Source: SAR324 cluster bacterium (GTDB lineage: Bacteria; SAR324; NAC60-12). Taken from it: a stretch of 64,000 nt of DNA. Below the pieces are notes generated by a model, which did no database searches, was not told the origin of the DNA, and saw only the letters and a list, made by a program, of their open reading frames with translations. Shown here piece by piece: positions 43,105-56,548 of this stretch. Every line of letters begins with the position of its first letter. The first letter of the stretch is position 1. The position numbers and the translations under genes were made by a program. The stretch lies in contig JADGAV010000003.1 of NCBI GenBank assembly GCA_015231825.1, positions 179,524 through 243,523 on the forward strand, written 5' to 3'.

Positions 43105-43959
43105 TCACAATCCATTGTTTTTGAACATTCCGGGCGAAAACCCGTAGATTCGCTTGAAGGCGCGGCAAAAATTGTTGACATCTGCAAAGCCGCAAAGGTC
43201 TGAAATCACTTTGACCGAGTGCTGTCCGTTTCTCAACAATTCCACACTCTTGCGCATCCTGAGAGTTCTCAAAAAAATACCAGGCGGCACCCCAACAATT
43301 TCTCGAAAAAGACGAGTGAAATGGTAACGGCTCAAACCAGAAATTTCTGCCATTTCTTCCACTCCGATATAGTTGTGATAATGGGTTTCACAATACTGTA
43401 CCACCGATTGAATTTCTCGCCGGGGTGCTTTTAATTCGGGATTGAGTAGTTCATCCATGATCTTCATGGCAAACTGATATCCCAGTGCCGAAGTTCTGTA
43501 AGGGGAAAATATCGGGTTGTTCAGAACAACTTCGTGGATTTCACAATAGATTTCAAATAGAGGAGAATCTTCCGGAATGCGGACAACCGGGCCTGTTTTT
43601 TCCTCGATCTGCTGCCACAATTTCTGAATTTCTTCTCCATATAAACTGACCCAAAACAAATGCCAGGGTTCCCACTTAGCGGGAAGCCAGTAACGGTGAT
43701 TGTGGGGAAAACGAACAAGCATTGCGTGTCCGGAAGGAATTTCAAAATCTTCGGATTCATACCTCAATTTTCCACAGCCTTTGATGGTGTATTGAAATGT
43801 TGCCAACGGAAGCGACCCTCTTTTGAGTCCGTCCCAATCATATTGTGACGAAGTTTGAATTTCTGTTCCAGCCCCCCAAATTGCGCAGGGCAGGCGTTTG
43901 CTGTGTTCAAGCGGAAGAGCACTACTGCCTATTTTCAGTTTTTTTATGTGGGAGAGCAT
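43105..43959 (-). CDS. AraC-family transcriptional regulator
   Basis: DNA-binding regulator of 284 residues with an N-terminal cupin-like sugar-sensing domain (about 1-160, including SGHAMLVRFPHNHRYWLP) and a C-terminal double helix-turn-helix. The first helix-turn-helix is GVEEMAEISGLSRYHFTRLF; the second is VKVISDLCGFADVNNFCRAF followed by KRIYGFSPGMF. It is divergent from the GH4 glycosidase gene with only 122 bases between, where candidate direct-repeat half sites overlap the promoter. It is the likely activator of the galactoside operon. Confidence 0.92.
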   Translation of the reverse strand: MLSHIKKLKIGSSALPLEHSKRLPCAIWGAGTEIQTSSQYDWDGLKRGSLPLATFQYTIKGCGKLRYESEDFEIPSGHAMLVRFPHNHRYWLPAKWEPWHLFWVSLYGEEIQKLWQQIEEKTGPVVRIPEDSPLFEIYCEIHEVVLNNPIFSPYRTSALGYQFAMKIMDELLNPELKAPRREIQSVVQYCETHYHNYIGVEEMAEISGLSRYHFTRLFREIVGVPPGIFLRTLRMRKSVELLRNGQHSVKVISDLCGFADVNNFCRAFKRIYGFSPGMFKNNGL

Positions 43960-43963
43960 AAAA

Positions 43964-44017
43964 TGCCTATATATAGCAAAACGTGCCTATTGAATTAAAA
44001 TTAAAGCTCAGTATATT
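43964..44017 (+). promoter_or_regulatory. GH4-operon promoter with direct-repeat AraC-type operator
   Basis: Two direct copies of TGCCTAT lie at 43964-43970 and 43984-43990, 20 bases apart (two helix turns). The second touches the -35 box TTGAAT at 43990-43995. A 16-base spacer leads to the -10 box TATATT at 44012-44017. This is the classic activator layout for AraC-family proteins. A third TGCCTAT lies at 43926-43932 inside the start of the regulator gene. Predicted transcription start is near 44024; ATG is at 44082. Confidence 0.6.
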
Positions 44018-44081
44018 GCGGAATTGAACTTACCCTAAAAATACTACTTCTAAAGAGAATCATAAATTTAGTCAATTTGAA

Positions 44082-45479
44082 ATGGGATTAAAAATTGTTA
44101 TCATCGGGGCAGGCAGTCTTGTTTTTTCAAGTCGATTGACGGCTGATTTGCTAACCTACAGCGCATTGAATGAAGCACACATCGCTTTGGTCGACCTGGA
44201 CCCGGATCGTTTAAATTATGCGGGTCGAATTGTTGAAAGAATGCTGGTGGAAGGTAAATACTGCCAAGCGACATACTCGATGACCATCGATCGAAGAGAA
44301 GCGCTCCAAGGAGCAGATTATGTCATCAGCAGTATTTTGGTGGGCGGTTACGATGCGATCGCAGCCGAAATTGATATTCCGATGAAATATGGGGTCGACC
44401 AGGCGATTGGAGACACGTTAACTCCGGGAGGCATTATGCGCTGTCTGCGCACTCTGCCTCACCAAATCGGAATTGCACGGGACATCCTGGAAATTTGTCC
44501 CGACGCAACACTGCTCAATTATACCAATCCGATGGCCATGCTTTGCTGGGGGATGTACAAGTCGCTTCCAGAAATCAAATTGGTGGGATTGTGTCATTCG
44601 GTGCAAGGTACTACAGAAGAGTGGGCAAAACGCCTGGGAATTGACATCAGGAATATCAATTTTGAATGTGCGGGAATCAATCACCAGGCCTGGATCACTC
44701 GCTTCCAGAAAGACGGTCAAGACTTGCTCCCTCAAATTCGAAACCTGGCTGAAGACCCCAAAATCTGGCTGGGCGACAGTTCCAGAATGGAGTACGTTAA
44801 ACATTTCGGTTTCCCGGTCACCGAGGCCAGCGGACACAATTCAGAATACAGCGGTTGGTTCCGAAAAACCCCGGAACTGGTGCAGCAATACTGCCCCGGA
44901 GGATCGTGGAACGGCGCTTCCGGATTTATTAAGACGCTCTACAATCGCCCTGACTGGCGCGAAACCATGGAAAAAATGGCCCGCTGGGAAAAGCCGGTTG
45001 ATCTGAAACGAAGTTTTGAATATGGTTCACAAATCATCAATGCGATGGAAGGAGGAGAACCGGTGATCGTTCACGGCAATGTGAGAAATGCCCAACTGAT
45101 TGAAAATCTGCCGGAAGATTGCTGTGTAGAAGTTCCATGTTTTGTTGATAAAAACGGGATACAGGCCCTCAAAGTCGGAAAATTGCCTCTTCATTTAGCA
45201 GCCATCAACCGGAACCAGATCAATGTTCAGGAACTTGCGGTGGAAGCGACGTTGCAGCAGGACCTCGAGATGGTTTTTCAGGCCATGTGCCTGGATCCAC
45301 TAACAGCATCGATCTTAACCCTGGACCAAATCCGTGCGATGACAATCGAACTGGTCGAGGCCCATCGGCCGTACATTCCGCAATTTGAAGGGAAAACACT
45401 CGTTTCAAAACCTGTCCTTATCGGTAGTTTTTCCCAAGAGGTTGAGGTCCATCACGATCCGGGGGAAAAGCGATCCTGA
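44082..45479 (+). CDS. Glycoside hydrolase family 4 (alpha-galactosidase/alpha-glucosidase type)
   Basis: NAD+- and divalent-metal-dependent glycosidase of family GH4, 465 residues, cytoplasmic (no signal). GH4 enzymes oxidise the sugar C3 and eliminate the aglycone. The NAD-binding motif IVIIGAGSLVFSSRL is at the N-terminus. The metal ligands are Cys171 in GLCHSVQGT and His201 in CAGINHQAW, the MelA-like wording. The NSEYSGWF block is also present. The CHSVQ motif supports the alpha-galactosidase/alpha-glucosidase branch rather than 6-phospho-glycosidases. It is the first gene of the rightward operon and lies in front of a sugar importer and a beta-galactosidase. Confidence 0.88.
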   Translation: MGLKIVIIGAGSLVFSSRLTADLLTYSALNEAHIALVDLDPDRLNYAGRIVERMLVEGKYCQATYSMTIDRREALQGADYVISSILVGGYDAIAAEIDIPMKYGVDQAIGDTLTPGGIMRCLRTLPHQIGIARDILEICPDATLLNYTNPMAMLCWGMYKSLPEIKLVGLCHSVQGTTEEWAKRLGIDIRNINFECAGINHQAWITRFQKDGQDLLPQIRNLAEDPKIWLGDSSRMEYVKHFGFPVTEASGHNSEYSGWFRKTPELVQQYCPGGSWNGASGFIKTLYNRPDWRETMEKMARWEKPVDLKRSFEYGSQIINAMEGGEPVIVHGNVRNAQLIENLPEDCCVEVPCFVDKNGIQALKVGKLPLHLAAINRNQINVQELAVEATLQQDLEMVFQAMCLDPLTASILTLDQIRAMTIELVEAHRPYIPQFEGKTLVSKPVLIGSFSQEVEVHHDPGEKRS

Positions 45480-45826
45480 AAGGAACTGCATTAAAAGCAG
45501 GGTCAATTTTACTTTCCAAAAAGAGCACAGCCTTTAAGACCGTGCTCTTTCAATGGTTTTTAATGCTTCTAAACAGAGCAGATAAAAACCGAAAATTCTT
45601 CGTTTTTTTGAAGAGTAGATTATCGCGAGGAGAAATTGAGAATCACACATCAGTCATGCCCTGGAAGACGATAAATCAAGGGTCTGACCAGATGCTGAGG
45701 ACAATGGTTTCTGCAGATAATTTTGTTAAGGAGCTGGAAGAAAAGCTCCGCAAACCCCTGGCCGGGCAGTTCACTTCAGTGACAAATGCTTGGTGTTTTT
45801 TTAATTTGTGAGAAGGAGACTAGAAA
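45480..45826 (+). other. 347-base spacer with stem-loops between GH4 gene and importer
   Basis: Gap between the GH4 gene and the ABC binding-protein gene. It contains a good stem-loop at 45520-45550 and a second one, GGAGCT at 45730-45735 with AGCTCC at 45744-45749. A frame from 45542 to 45811 exists but begins on GTG inside the first stem, has no ribosome site and has an unremarkable composition, so I do not call it. The spacer may hold a second promoter or a 5' leader for the importer. Confidence 0.5.
45520..45550 (+). terminator. Stem-loop after the GH4 gene
   Basis: AAAGAGCAC at 45520-45528 pairs with GTGCTCTTT at 45542-45550 around a 13-base loop. It is 40 bases beyond the GH4 stop. The tract after it is only partly T-rich (GGTTTTTAATG), so partial termination or mRNA end-stabilisation is more likely than full termination. 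Confidence 0.5.
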
Positions 45827-47053
45827 ATGAAATCACTATTGCTTGCTCTTTTGACAAGTGCTCTCTTATTCAGTCAGACTGCCTGGTCTGGAGAGCTTGT
45901 TATTAATTTTGACGGACCCGATCCCGCGCCTAAAAAAGCATTTGAGATGGTAATCGCAGCCTTCGAAAAAGCCAATCCCGATGTCAAAGTGAAGTGGAAT
46001 CTTTTTGACCATGAAGGTTACAAAACATCAATAAGAAACTTTTTATCCGCCAATCCTCCAGACGTTGCTGCATGGTATGCAGGAAATCGGATGGCACCTT
46101 TTGTCAACGCAGGTCTTTTTGAAGACGTCAGTGATGTCTGGGAAAGTGCGGGATACAATAAATCCCTTGCAGCCGCCGCTCCCTCCCTGACTATTGATGG
46201 GAAAAAATGGGGGGTCCCCTATACATACTATCAATGGGGAGTGTACTATCGAAAAGACATCTTTGAAAAAATGGGAATTGCGGTCCCGACGAACTGGAAA
46301 CAGTTTTTAGATGCCTGCGCGACTCTCAAGAAAGGGGGCGTCACTCCCATTACAATCGGGACCAAATATCTCTGGACTGCTGCCGGTGTCTTCGATTATT
46401 TGAACCTGCGTGTCAACGGCTATGACTTCCACAATGATTTGACTGCCGGAAAAGTGAAATATACCGATCCAAAAATGCAGCTTGTCTTCGATCGCTGGGA
46501 CGAATTGGTTAAACCCGGATATTTTGTCAAAAATCACGCTTCATTGTCCTGGCAAGATGCCCTCGCTCCGATGGTTCAGGGAAAAGCAGCCATGTATGTG
46601 ATGGGGAATTTTGCGGTGGCGCCATTGAAAGAGGCAGGATTGACCGATGACACACTCGGATTTTTCCAGTTTCCCGAAATCACTGCCGGGCTAGCCAAAG
46701 CAGAAGAAGCACCCACAGATACTTTCCATATTCCTGCAAAAGCAAAAAACAAGGAAGATGCAAGGAAATTCCTCTCTTTTATTGCTCAAGCCGACATTCA
46801 GACAGAGTGGAACAAAATTCTCGGCCAGCTTCCAGTGAACAATCAATCCCAGGTTGCGGACGACAAGTTTCTTAAAGCGGGTTTTAACATTCTGAACAAC
46901 GCAAAAGGGATTGCGCAATTCTATGACCGCGACGCACCGGCTGCAATGGCAAAAGCAGGCATGGAAGGATTTCAGGAGTACATGATTCATCCCGATCGAC
47001 GTGAAAAGATTTTGAAGCGACTCGATAAAGTCCAAAAAAGAGCATATAAATAG
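45827..47053 (+). CDS. Carbohydrate ABC transporter substrate-binding protein
   Basis: Periplasmic sugar-binding protein of extracellular solute-binding family 1, 408 residues. The signal peptide is residues 1-21 (cleavage near AWS-GEL). Mature-protein landmarks are NPPDVAAWYAGNRMAPFVNA, KKWGVPYTYYQWGVYYRKDI and AAMYVMGNFAVAPLKEAG. AGAAGGAG precedes the ATG. It is followed by two permeases and an ATPase, forming a complete CUT1-type importer next to GH4 and LacZ, so alpha- or beta-galactosides are the likely cargo. Confidence 0.93.
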   Translation: MKSLLLALLTSALLFSQTAWSGELVINFDGPDPAPKKAFEMVIAAFEKANPDVKVKWNLFDHEGYKTSIRNFLSANPPDVAAWYAGNRMAPFVNAGLFEDVSDVWESAGYNKSLAAAAPSLTIDGKKWGVPYTYYQWGVYYRKDIFEKMGIAVPTNWKQFLDACATLKKGGVTPITIGTKYLWTAAGVFDYLNLRVNGYDFHNDLTAGKVKYTDPKMQLVFDRWDELVKPGYFVKNHASLSWQDALAPMVQGKAAMYVMGNFAVAPLKEAGLTDDTLGFFQFPEITAGLAKAEEAPTDTFHIPAKAKNKEDARKFLSFIAQADIQTEWNKILGQLPVNNQSQVADDKFLKAGFNILNNAKGIAQFYDRDAPAAMAKAGMEGFQEYMIHPDRREKILKRLDKVQKRAYK

Positions 47054-47223
47054 ATCGCTCAAAAAATTCCTTGGAACGAACTGAGTTGATCGAATCCAAT
47101 CTCTTCCTCAATGAGGCAAATCTCCCTTGAATCATGGGGAAGAGAGTGGTCCATCTCATCAACGAATCAATCCTTGCTCATCCGACTTTCATGAGAAAGG
47201 AGAGAAATTCAGGAAAACGTCTT

Positions 47224-48138
47224 ATGGCCGTTGCAAGCTACAAAAATCATAAAACATTTTGGCATCGTAATCGGATAGCAATAACTCCCTGGCTGTTTCT
47301 ATTACCCGGGCTTTTCATGTTTCTGATCTATGTGATTTTGCCAATTTTTCAAAGCATTTGGATATCTTTTTATGAATGGGATGGTCTCAGTCCCAAAAAC
47401 TATGTGGGATTTGAGAATTATCTGGAACTGATCGACGATGAGAATTTTTATACATCTTTAAAAAACAACATCATCTGGCTCATTCTTTATATGCTGGCCG
47501 TGCCAGTGGGTCTTTTTATCGCTTTGTTTCTCAACCAGACAGTCACCGGGATCCGAATCTACAAGTCTTTGTTTTTCTTTCCGTTTGTCCTGTCACAGAT
47601 TGTAGTCGGCCTGGTTTTTACCTGGTTTTACAATCCGGCAAATGGAATATTTGCGATCATTCTCGGCTTTTTCGGTGTGGAAGCGCCATCGATATTAGGC
47701 AACGAAGATTATGTCACTTATGGGATTATCGCCGCCGGCCTCTGGCCTCAAATCGCTTATTGCATGATCTTGTTTTTAACCGGTTTAAACAATGTGTCGC
47801 CAGATCAGGTGGAGGCAGGGCGTCTCGACAATGCCAAAGGATGGAAGATGCTCTGGTACATCATATTGCCGCAGCTCCGACCGGCCACCTTTATTGCCAT
47901 TGTTGTGACAGTCATCGGCGCACTTCGCTCATTTGACCTGATCTCGATCATGACCCAGGGGGGGCCCTATGGTTCCAGCCGTGTGCTCGCCTATTACATG
48001 TATGAAACGGCATTGTCTGAATACGGGTACCGGATGGGATATGGAGCGACCATCGCAACCATCCTCTTTTTGATCATGATGGTGTATATTACTTTTTTTC
48101 TCTGGAGAATGTACCAACAAGAAAAAGAAGGAGCTTGA
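47224..48138 (+). CDS. Carbohydrate ABC transporter permease, MalF/UgpA type
   Basis: First inner-membrane permease of the CUT1 importer, 304 residues from ATG 47224 (GGAAAA 7 bases upstream). In-frame starts at 47134 and 47191 would add 20-30 hydrophilic residues and cannot be excluded. It has six hydrophobic helices (first: TPWLFLLPGLFMFLIYVILP). The EAA-type coupling loop is EAGRLDNAKGWKMLWYIILP. Confidence 0.9.
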   Translation: MAVASYKNHKTFWHRNRIAITPWLFLLPGLFMFLIYVILPIFQSIWISFYEWDGLSPKNYVGFENYLELIDDENFYTSLKNNIIWLILYMLAVPVGLFIALFLNQTVTGIRIYKSLFFFPFVLSQIVVGLVFTWFYNPANGIFAIILGFFGVEAPSILGNEDYVTYGIIAAGLWPQIAYCMILFLTGLNNVSPDQVEAGRLDNAKGWKMLWYIILPQLRPATFIAIVVTVIGALRSFDLISIMTQGGPYGSSRVLAYYMYETALSEYGYRMGYGATIATILFLIMMVYITFFLWRMYQQEKEGA

Positions 48139-48142
48139 GCAG

Positions 48143-48994
48143 ATGTTCCCAAAACCCATCGAAAAGTCTTCTGAAGCATTGCAGCGGACTTATAAAGCAA
48201 TTCTTCCAATTGCCTTGTTTATTTGGCTGTTGCCGCTCCTGGCGGTCATGTTGACTTCCATCCGATCAGCAGGAGATATCAATGCGGGCAACTATTGGGG
48301 GTGGCCCACCGAATTCAATCTGATAAACAACTACACCGACATTTTTTTGAACTCCAAAATCGGTCTATATATCTTAAATTCCTTCAAAGTGACCATACCC
48401 ACTGTTCTGCTCACTTTGACAATTTCATGTTTGACTGGTTATGCCCTGGCAATTTATCGTTTTCGGGTCAATATGTTCCTATTCTTCGTGTTTATTGCGG
48501 GAAACTTTGTCCCTTTTCAAATCCTGATGGTCCCGGTCCGGGATCTTTCCCTGCAGTTGGGACTCTACGATACCACCACGGGTTTGGTATTGTTTCACTC
48601 TGCATTTCAGACAGGGTTTTGCACTTTATTTATGCGGAACTTTATGAAGGCTTTGCCTTTTGAACTGATTGAATCCGCCCGAATAGACGGAATCAGCGAA
48701 TTTAAAATATTCCGATACATTGTACTCCCTTTGGTGCGCCCTGCCCTGGCCGCACTGGCCGTATTGATTTTTACTTTCATCTGGAACGATTACTTCTGGG
48801 CCACTGTGCTGGTTCAAGGAGACCATGCCTTACCGGTTACAGCAGGATTACAGTCTCTCAACGGGCAATGGATTTCGCAATGGCAACTCGTTTCCGCCGG
48901 CTCAATAATCGCAGCATTTCCACCAGTGATTTTGTTTTTCCTGCTGCAGAGACACTTTATTGCCGGTCTCACCCTGGGGGCAACCAAAGGTTAA
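48143..48994 (+). CDS. Carbohydrate ABC transporter permease, MalG/UgpE type
   Basis: Second permease of the importer, 283 residues with six helices. The coupling loop is ESARIDGISEFKIFRYIVLP and the family C-terminus is FFLLQRHFIAGLTLGATKG. The MalG-like segment FIAGNFVPFQILMVPVRDL lies mid-protein. The start is 4 bases after the MalF-type stop, with GAAGGAG upstream, so the two are translated together. Confidence 0.93.
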   Translation: MFPKPIEKSSEALQRTYKAILPIALFIWLLPLLAVMLTSIRSAGDINAGNYWGWPTEFNLINNYTDIFLNSKIGLYILNSFKVTIPTVLLTLTISCLTGYALAIYRFRVNMFLFFVFIAGNFVPFQILMVPVRDLSLQLGLYDTTTGLVLFHSAFQTGFCTLFMRNFMKALPFELIESARIDGISEFKIFRYIVLPLVRPALAALAVLIFTFIWNDYFWATVLVQGDHALPVTAGLQSLNGQWISQWQLVSAGSIIAAFPPVILFFLLQRHFIAGLTLGATKG

Positions 48995-49043
48995 ACAATG
49001 AGGACAATCCTTAGAAAATAAACAGAACAAGAAGGAACAAGTT

Positions 49044-53236
<4,193 letters not shown>

Positions 53237-53311
53237 GTCAGTCACTCGAAAAACCCGAATTCACCTTACATTATTTCAGCCTTTCGCCGAAATTTCCGCA
53301 AAAAATTATTC

Positions 53312-53339
53312 TTGACAAGCTGAGAAAAAGAGTCATAGT
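53312..53339 (+). promoter_or_regulatory. Candidate promoter for the CitE/HpcH gene
   Basis: Perfect -35 TTGACA at 53312-53317, 16-base spacer, then CATAGT at 53334-53339 (4 of 6). It lies in the 144-base gap after lacZ, 42 bases before the ATG at 53381, so the aldolase gene can be transcribed apart from the lac-type operon. Confidence 0.45.
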
Positions 53340-53380
53340 TCAAATCATTTTTCAATAATCGATTCAATCAAGGATTTCTG

Positions 53381-54268
53381 ATGTCAATCAATAGCGCTAA
53401 GCTATTGCGGTCACTGCTGTTCGTACCTGCCAACAATAGAAAACTTTTGGAAAGCGCGACCCGGAGAGCAGTCGACGCAATTCAGCTTGATTTGGAAGAC
53501 GCCATTGCCATAGCTGAGAAAGACGCCGCCCGTCAATCGGCAGTAGCTGCTATCGGGTGGCTGCAGGGACGCTGCCCCTACGTAGTCGTGCGAATCAATT
53601 TTCCCCTAAGATTGGCAATAAGGGATCTGGAAGCCGTTGTCCTACCCGGCTTAAACGCTGTGACTGTTCCGATGGTCCCCAACGCATCCTTTCTCAAACT
53701 GCTCGATCAGACCATCCTGGAACTGGAAATGGAGCGGGGACTGGATCCTGAATCGATTGCTTTGATTGCCTTGATTGAAACAGCGGAAGGTCTGGCAAAC
53801 ATCAATGAAATCGCAATGGCAACTCCTCGGCTGACCGCATTGACCATCGGCTCTGAAGATCTGGCGGCATCGCTGGGTTCACAAGCAGTTCCGGATGCCT
53901 TGTACACGCCAAACATGATGGCTTTGGCGGCGGCCCGTCGAGCAGGGATTATTCCGTTGGGCTTTGTCGGGTCCATCGCCCTTTACGATGATCTGGAAAC
54001 CTACCGTGAATGGATCGGTCGGGCGGCCATGCTTGGTTTTGAAGGAGCGTTCTGCATCCACCCCAGTCAGGTGAAGCTGTGCAATGAGATATTCCAGCCA
54101 TCCGCCAATGAAATCAACAAAGCCAAACAACTGGTGGAGGCCTTTGAAATACATGCTGCTCAGGGTCTGGGAGTGTTTGCAATGGATGGGAAAATGGTTG
54201 ACGCCCCCGTTGTAGAACGCGCCAGGACGGTGTTGGCAAAAGCAAACTTGATCGGTTCTCGTCAATGA
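53381..54268 (+). CDS. HpcH/HpaI aldolase / citrate lyase beta (CitE)-like protein
   Basis: TIM-barrel C-C lyase of 295 residues in the CitE branch of the HpcH/HpaI family. Blocks are RSLLFVPANNRKLLESATRR, AIQLDLEDAIAIAEK (metal-side acidic residues), VVVRIN (substrate Arg), IALIETAEGLANI, TIGSEDLAASLG and GAFCIHPSQVKL. AAGGA precedes the ATG. No citC, citD or citF gene is present, so this is not part of a citrate lyase. It may cleave a 2-oxo or beta-hydroxy acid or acyl-CoA. It could act on a sugar-acid breakdown product together with the downstream dehydratases; this is inference. Confidence 0.87.
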   Translation: MSINSAKLLRSLLFVPANNRKLLESATRRAVDAIQLDLEDAIAIAEKDAARQSAVAAIGWLQGRCPYVVVRINFPLRLAIRDLEAVVLPGLNAVTVPMVPNASFLKLLDQTILELEMERGLDPESIALIALIETAEGLANINEIAMATPRLTALTIGSEDLAASLGSQAVPDALYTPNMMALAAARRAGIIPLGFVGSIALYDDLETYREWIGRAAMLGFEGAFCIHPSQVKLCNEIFQPSANEINKAKQLVEAFEIHAAQGLGVFAMDGKMVDAPVVERARTVLAKANLIGSRQ

Positions 54269-54520
54269 GAAGAGAAAATTCTCCGCAGTCTCAATTCTTT
54301 TGATGCGATTCCACCGTTTACAAAAGTTTGATAATATCTATAAATCTGCCCCTTTGTATTTGAATCTCAGGCTTATGGATATTATGTCATCTTTACAACC
54401 GTTCTTGTTTTTCGAACCTGCAAAGAATTCAAAAGGCGGGAAGAGGACACAAGCAACCGACAATTGAAAGTGGAATGGTGATTTTGGTTCTGAAAAAAGA
54501 TTCCTAGTCAGAAGCAGTCC

Positions 54521-54536
54521 GGGCAAAAGCTTGCCC
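54521..54536. terminator. Stem-loop between convergent genes
   Basis: GGGCAA at 54521-54526 and TTGCCC at 54531-54536 form a perfect 6-base stem with the loop AAGC. On the plus strand it is followed by TCTTGATTTCCTATTTTTCC, moderately T-rich. It sits between the convergent CitE-like and esterase genes and may serve both. Confidence 0.45.
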
Positions 54537-54546
54537 TCTTGATTTC

Positions 54547-55524
54547 CTATTTTTCCTTATCCGCTGCATTCGAATTGCCGGTGCTCTGATAGGCATTGCG
54601 AAGCGAGAAAGCAATGTCATCAATTGCAATCCGAGTCCGATCAAAAATCCCCAGCATCCCTAAAAATCCGTGCGTCATTCCCGGGTAAAATTTGCTGCTA
54701 ACCGAGACTCCTGCCTTCTTAAGCTTGTCAGCATAGGCTTGTCCCTCATCTCTTAAAACATCAAACTCTGCGATCGTAACATGAGCGGCAGGCAGGCCCG
54801 CCAAATCCTCGCCGAGCAAGGGAGAGGCAAGAGAATTGAATCCATCCTTGGGATTCTTCAAATATTGCTCGGAATACCACTGCATTTGCTTTTTAGTCAA
54901 CCCATATCCGTCTGCAAGTTCCTCGTAGGAAGCGGTATCGAAATTGGAAATATCGGTGATGGGATAGTTGAGCAGCTGAAACTTCAAACTGGGATCGCCT
55001 TCACGCTTGGCAAATAAAGCAAGGCTGGCGGCCAAATTACCGCCGGCACTGTCTCCTCCCACAGCAATCCAATCCGGATTTCCTTTTATGCTCTTTCCAT
55101 TGCTGAGCAGCCACTGCAGGACCTCGTATCCTTCATGGAGAGCCTTGGGAAATTTTGTTTCGGGAGACAGCGGATAATCGACAGAAACAACAACAAAACC
55201 GCTGCTGTTGGCCAATGCCCGGCAGAGTGGGTCATGAGTATCGAGACTTCCTGCCACCCAGCCTCCTCCATGAAAATACAAAAGTAGAGGAGCAAGGGAA
55301 TCAAGGACAGGCTGGTAGACGCGGACCAGGATGTCCTTGCTGTTGATCGGGACTTTAAGATTTTGAATTTGCTGGACATCTTCTCGAATAACAGGCCTTT
55401 CCAGGCTTTTCCTGTTGGCCGATTCTCGAACCTCCTGAGCTGTCATTTCGGTAAAGGACGGTTGCCCTTGCAAAGACATTTCATGCAGCCATTGGGCTGC
55501 CTGGGTATCTAATTTACTGTTCAT
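54547..55524 (-). CDS. Alpha/beta hydrolase, HSL/acetyl-esterase type
   Basis: Carboxylesterase of the hormone-sensitive-lipase family, 325 residues from ATG 55524; a TTG 24 bases earlier is less likely. Oxyanion motif HGGGWVAGS, nucleophile Ser in VGGDSAGGNLAA, acidic residue in AEFDVLRDEGQAYADKL, and His in GMTHGFLGM complete the triad. No signal peptide, so probably cytoplasmic. It could remove acetyl or other ester groups from imported sugars, but nothing in the sequence fixes the substrate. Confidence 0.9.
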   Translation of the reverse strand: MNSKLDTQAAQWLHEMSLQGQPSFTEMTAQEVRESANRKSLERPVIREDVQQIQNLKVPINSKDILVRVYQPVLDSLAPLLLYFHGGGWVAGSLDTHDPLCRALANSSGFVVVSVDYPLSPETKFPKALHEGYEVLQWLLSNGKSIKGNPDWIAVGGDSAGGNLAASLALFAKREGDPSLKFQLLNYPITDISNFDTASYEELADGYGLTKKQMQWYSEQYLKNPKDGFNSLASPLLGEDLAGLPAAHVTIAEFDVLRDEGQAYADKLKKAGVSVSSKFYPGMTHGFLGMLGIFDRTRIAIDDIAFSLRNAYQSTGNSNAADKEK

Positions 55525-55728
55525 ATTTCGTAACCCTTTAAAATTCAAACAGGGAATGACAATCTGAGACTAAAATAGTTCACGTAAAATTGCATATTCC
55601 CGGGAAACCTGCCATAAAAATTTTTTCCTGGCTCTATCTGCATGGCAAAGTACTGCTTCGTAAATTGAAAAAATGCAAAAATCTCAACTGAAATAATTGA
55701 ATCTCTCCAGCATAAAGGCAGTAAAACT

Positions 55729-56517
55729 ATGAATACAAATGACACTTTTCTAGAAATTCTGAGACAATCCCGGACTGAAATAAAACCTGCTATTTTTTCC
55801 AAATTAGATGATGCTCCGCCGGATTTAAACGCCGCCTATGACGCTCAGGACCGACTCCATAAGCTGCTCACCCACGAATTGGGAAATCTTGCCGGATACA
55901 AAATCGGCTGCACAACCCCCGTGATGCAGGAATACTTGAAAATCAAGCATCCCTGTGCTGGTGCGGTGTTCGAAAAAACTGTTTACAGGGAACCAGCGGC
56001 GCTTTCCTTTGCCTCCTTTATCAAACCCGGAGTCGAATGCGAAATTGCAGTTCACATTTCAGAGGATATGCCTCATGGAGAGACCGAAATGCCAGAAGAG
56101 GCAATTTTAAAATATATACACGCCTGCTCCGCCTCAATTGAAATCGTGGATGCCCGCATGCCGGATTTTTCTTCATTATCCACTCCGATTCTGGTTGCTG
56201 ACGATTTCTTTAATGCGGGTGTCGTCTTGGGAGCACCGGTAACGGAATGGAAATCAATCGATTTGGCATCAATTGTTGGGACACTCTCTGTCAACGGGAT
56301 AAAATCAGGAGAGGGTTTGGGATCGTTTATTTTGGGGCACCCGATCAAAGCACTTTCCTGGCTCATCAAACATTTAAACGAGCGTGGAACGAGTTTGAAA
56401 GCAGGGGAATTCGTCACCTTGGGGAGTGTTGTTCAAACGGAGTGGATTTCTGAACCCCAAACTGAAGTTACGATTGAGTTTGAAGGTTTAGGACGCGCTT
56501 CTGTCCAATTTGTCTAA
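55729..56517 (+). CDS. 2-keto-4-pentenoate hydratase family protein (MhpD-like)
   Basis: Metal-dependent hydratase/decarboxylase of the FAH-fold MhpD family, 262 residues, the usual length. Blocks are LAGYKIGCTTPVMQEYL, KPGVECEIAVHISEDMP (acidic metal ligands), EIVDARMPDF, FFNAGVVLGAPVTEW and LKAGEFVTLGSVVQTEWI. Classical members act on 2-oxo-4-enoates from aromatic ring cleavage. Here no ring-cleavage gene is adjacent, and the neighbour is a sugar-acid dehydratase, so it may act on a 2-keto-3-deoxy sugar acid. AAGGCA precedes the ATG. Confidence 0.87.
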   Translation: MNTNDTFLEILRQSRTEIKPAIFSKLDDAPPDLNAAYDAQDRLHKLLTHELGNLAGYKIGCTTPVMQEYLKIKHPCAGAVFEKTVYREPAALSFASFIKPGVECEIAVHISEDMPHGETEMPEEAILKYIHACSASIEIVDARMPDFSSLSTPILVADDFFNAGVVLGAPVTEWKSIDLASIVGTLSVNGIKSGEGLGSFILGHPIKALSWLIKHLNERGTSLKAGEFVTLGSVVQTEWISEPQTEVTIEFEGLGRASVQFV

Positions 56518-56548
56518 TCGTTCACCAATAAAAAAAATGCATTATCAC

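Noticed and set aside
45542..45811. 89-residue rightward frame before the sugar-binding protein gene
   Set aside because: The start is a GTG inside a stem-loop, there is no ribosome site and no family signature; it is better read as non-coding leader.
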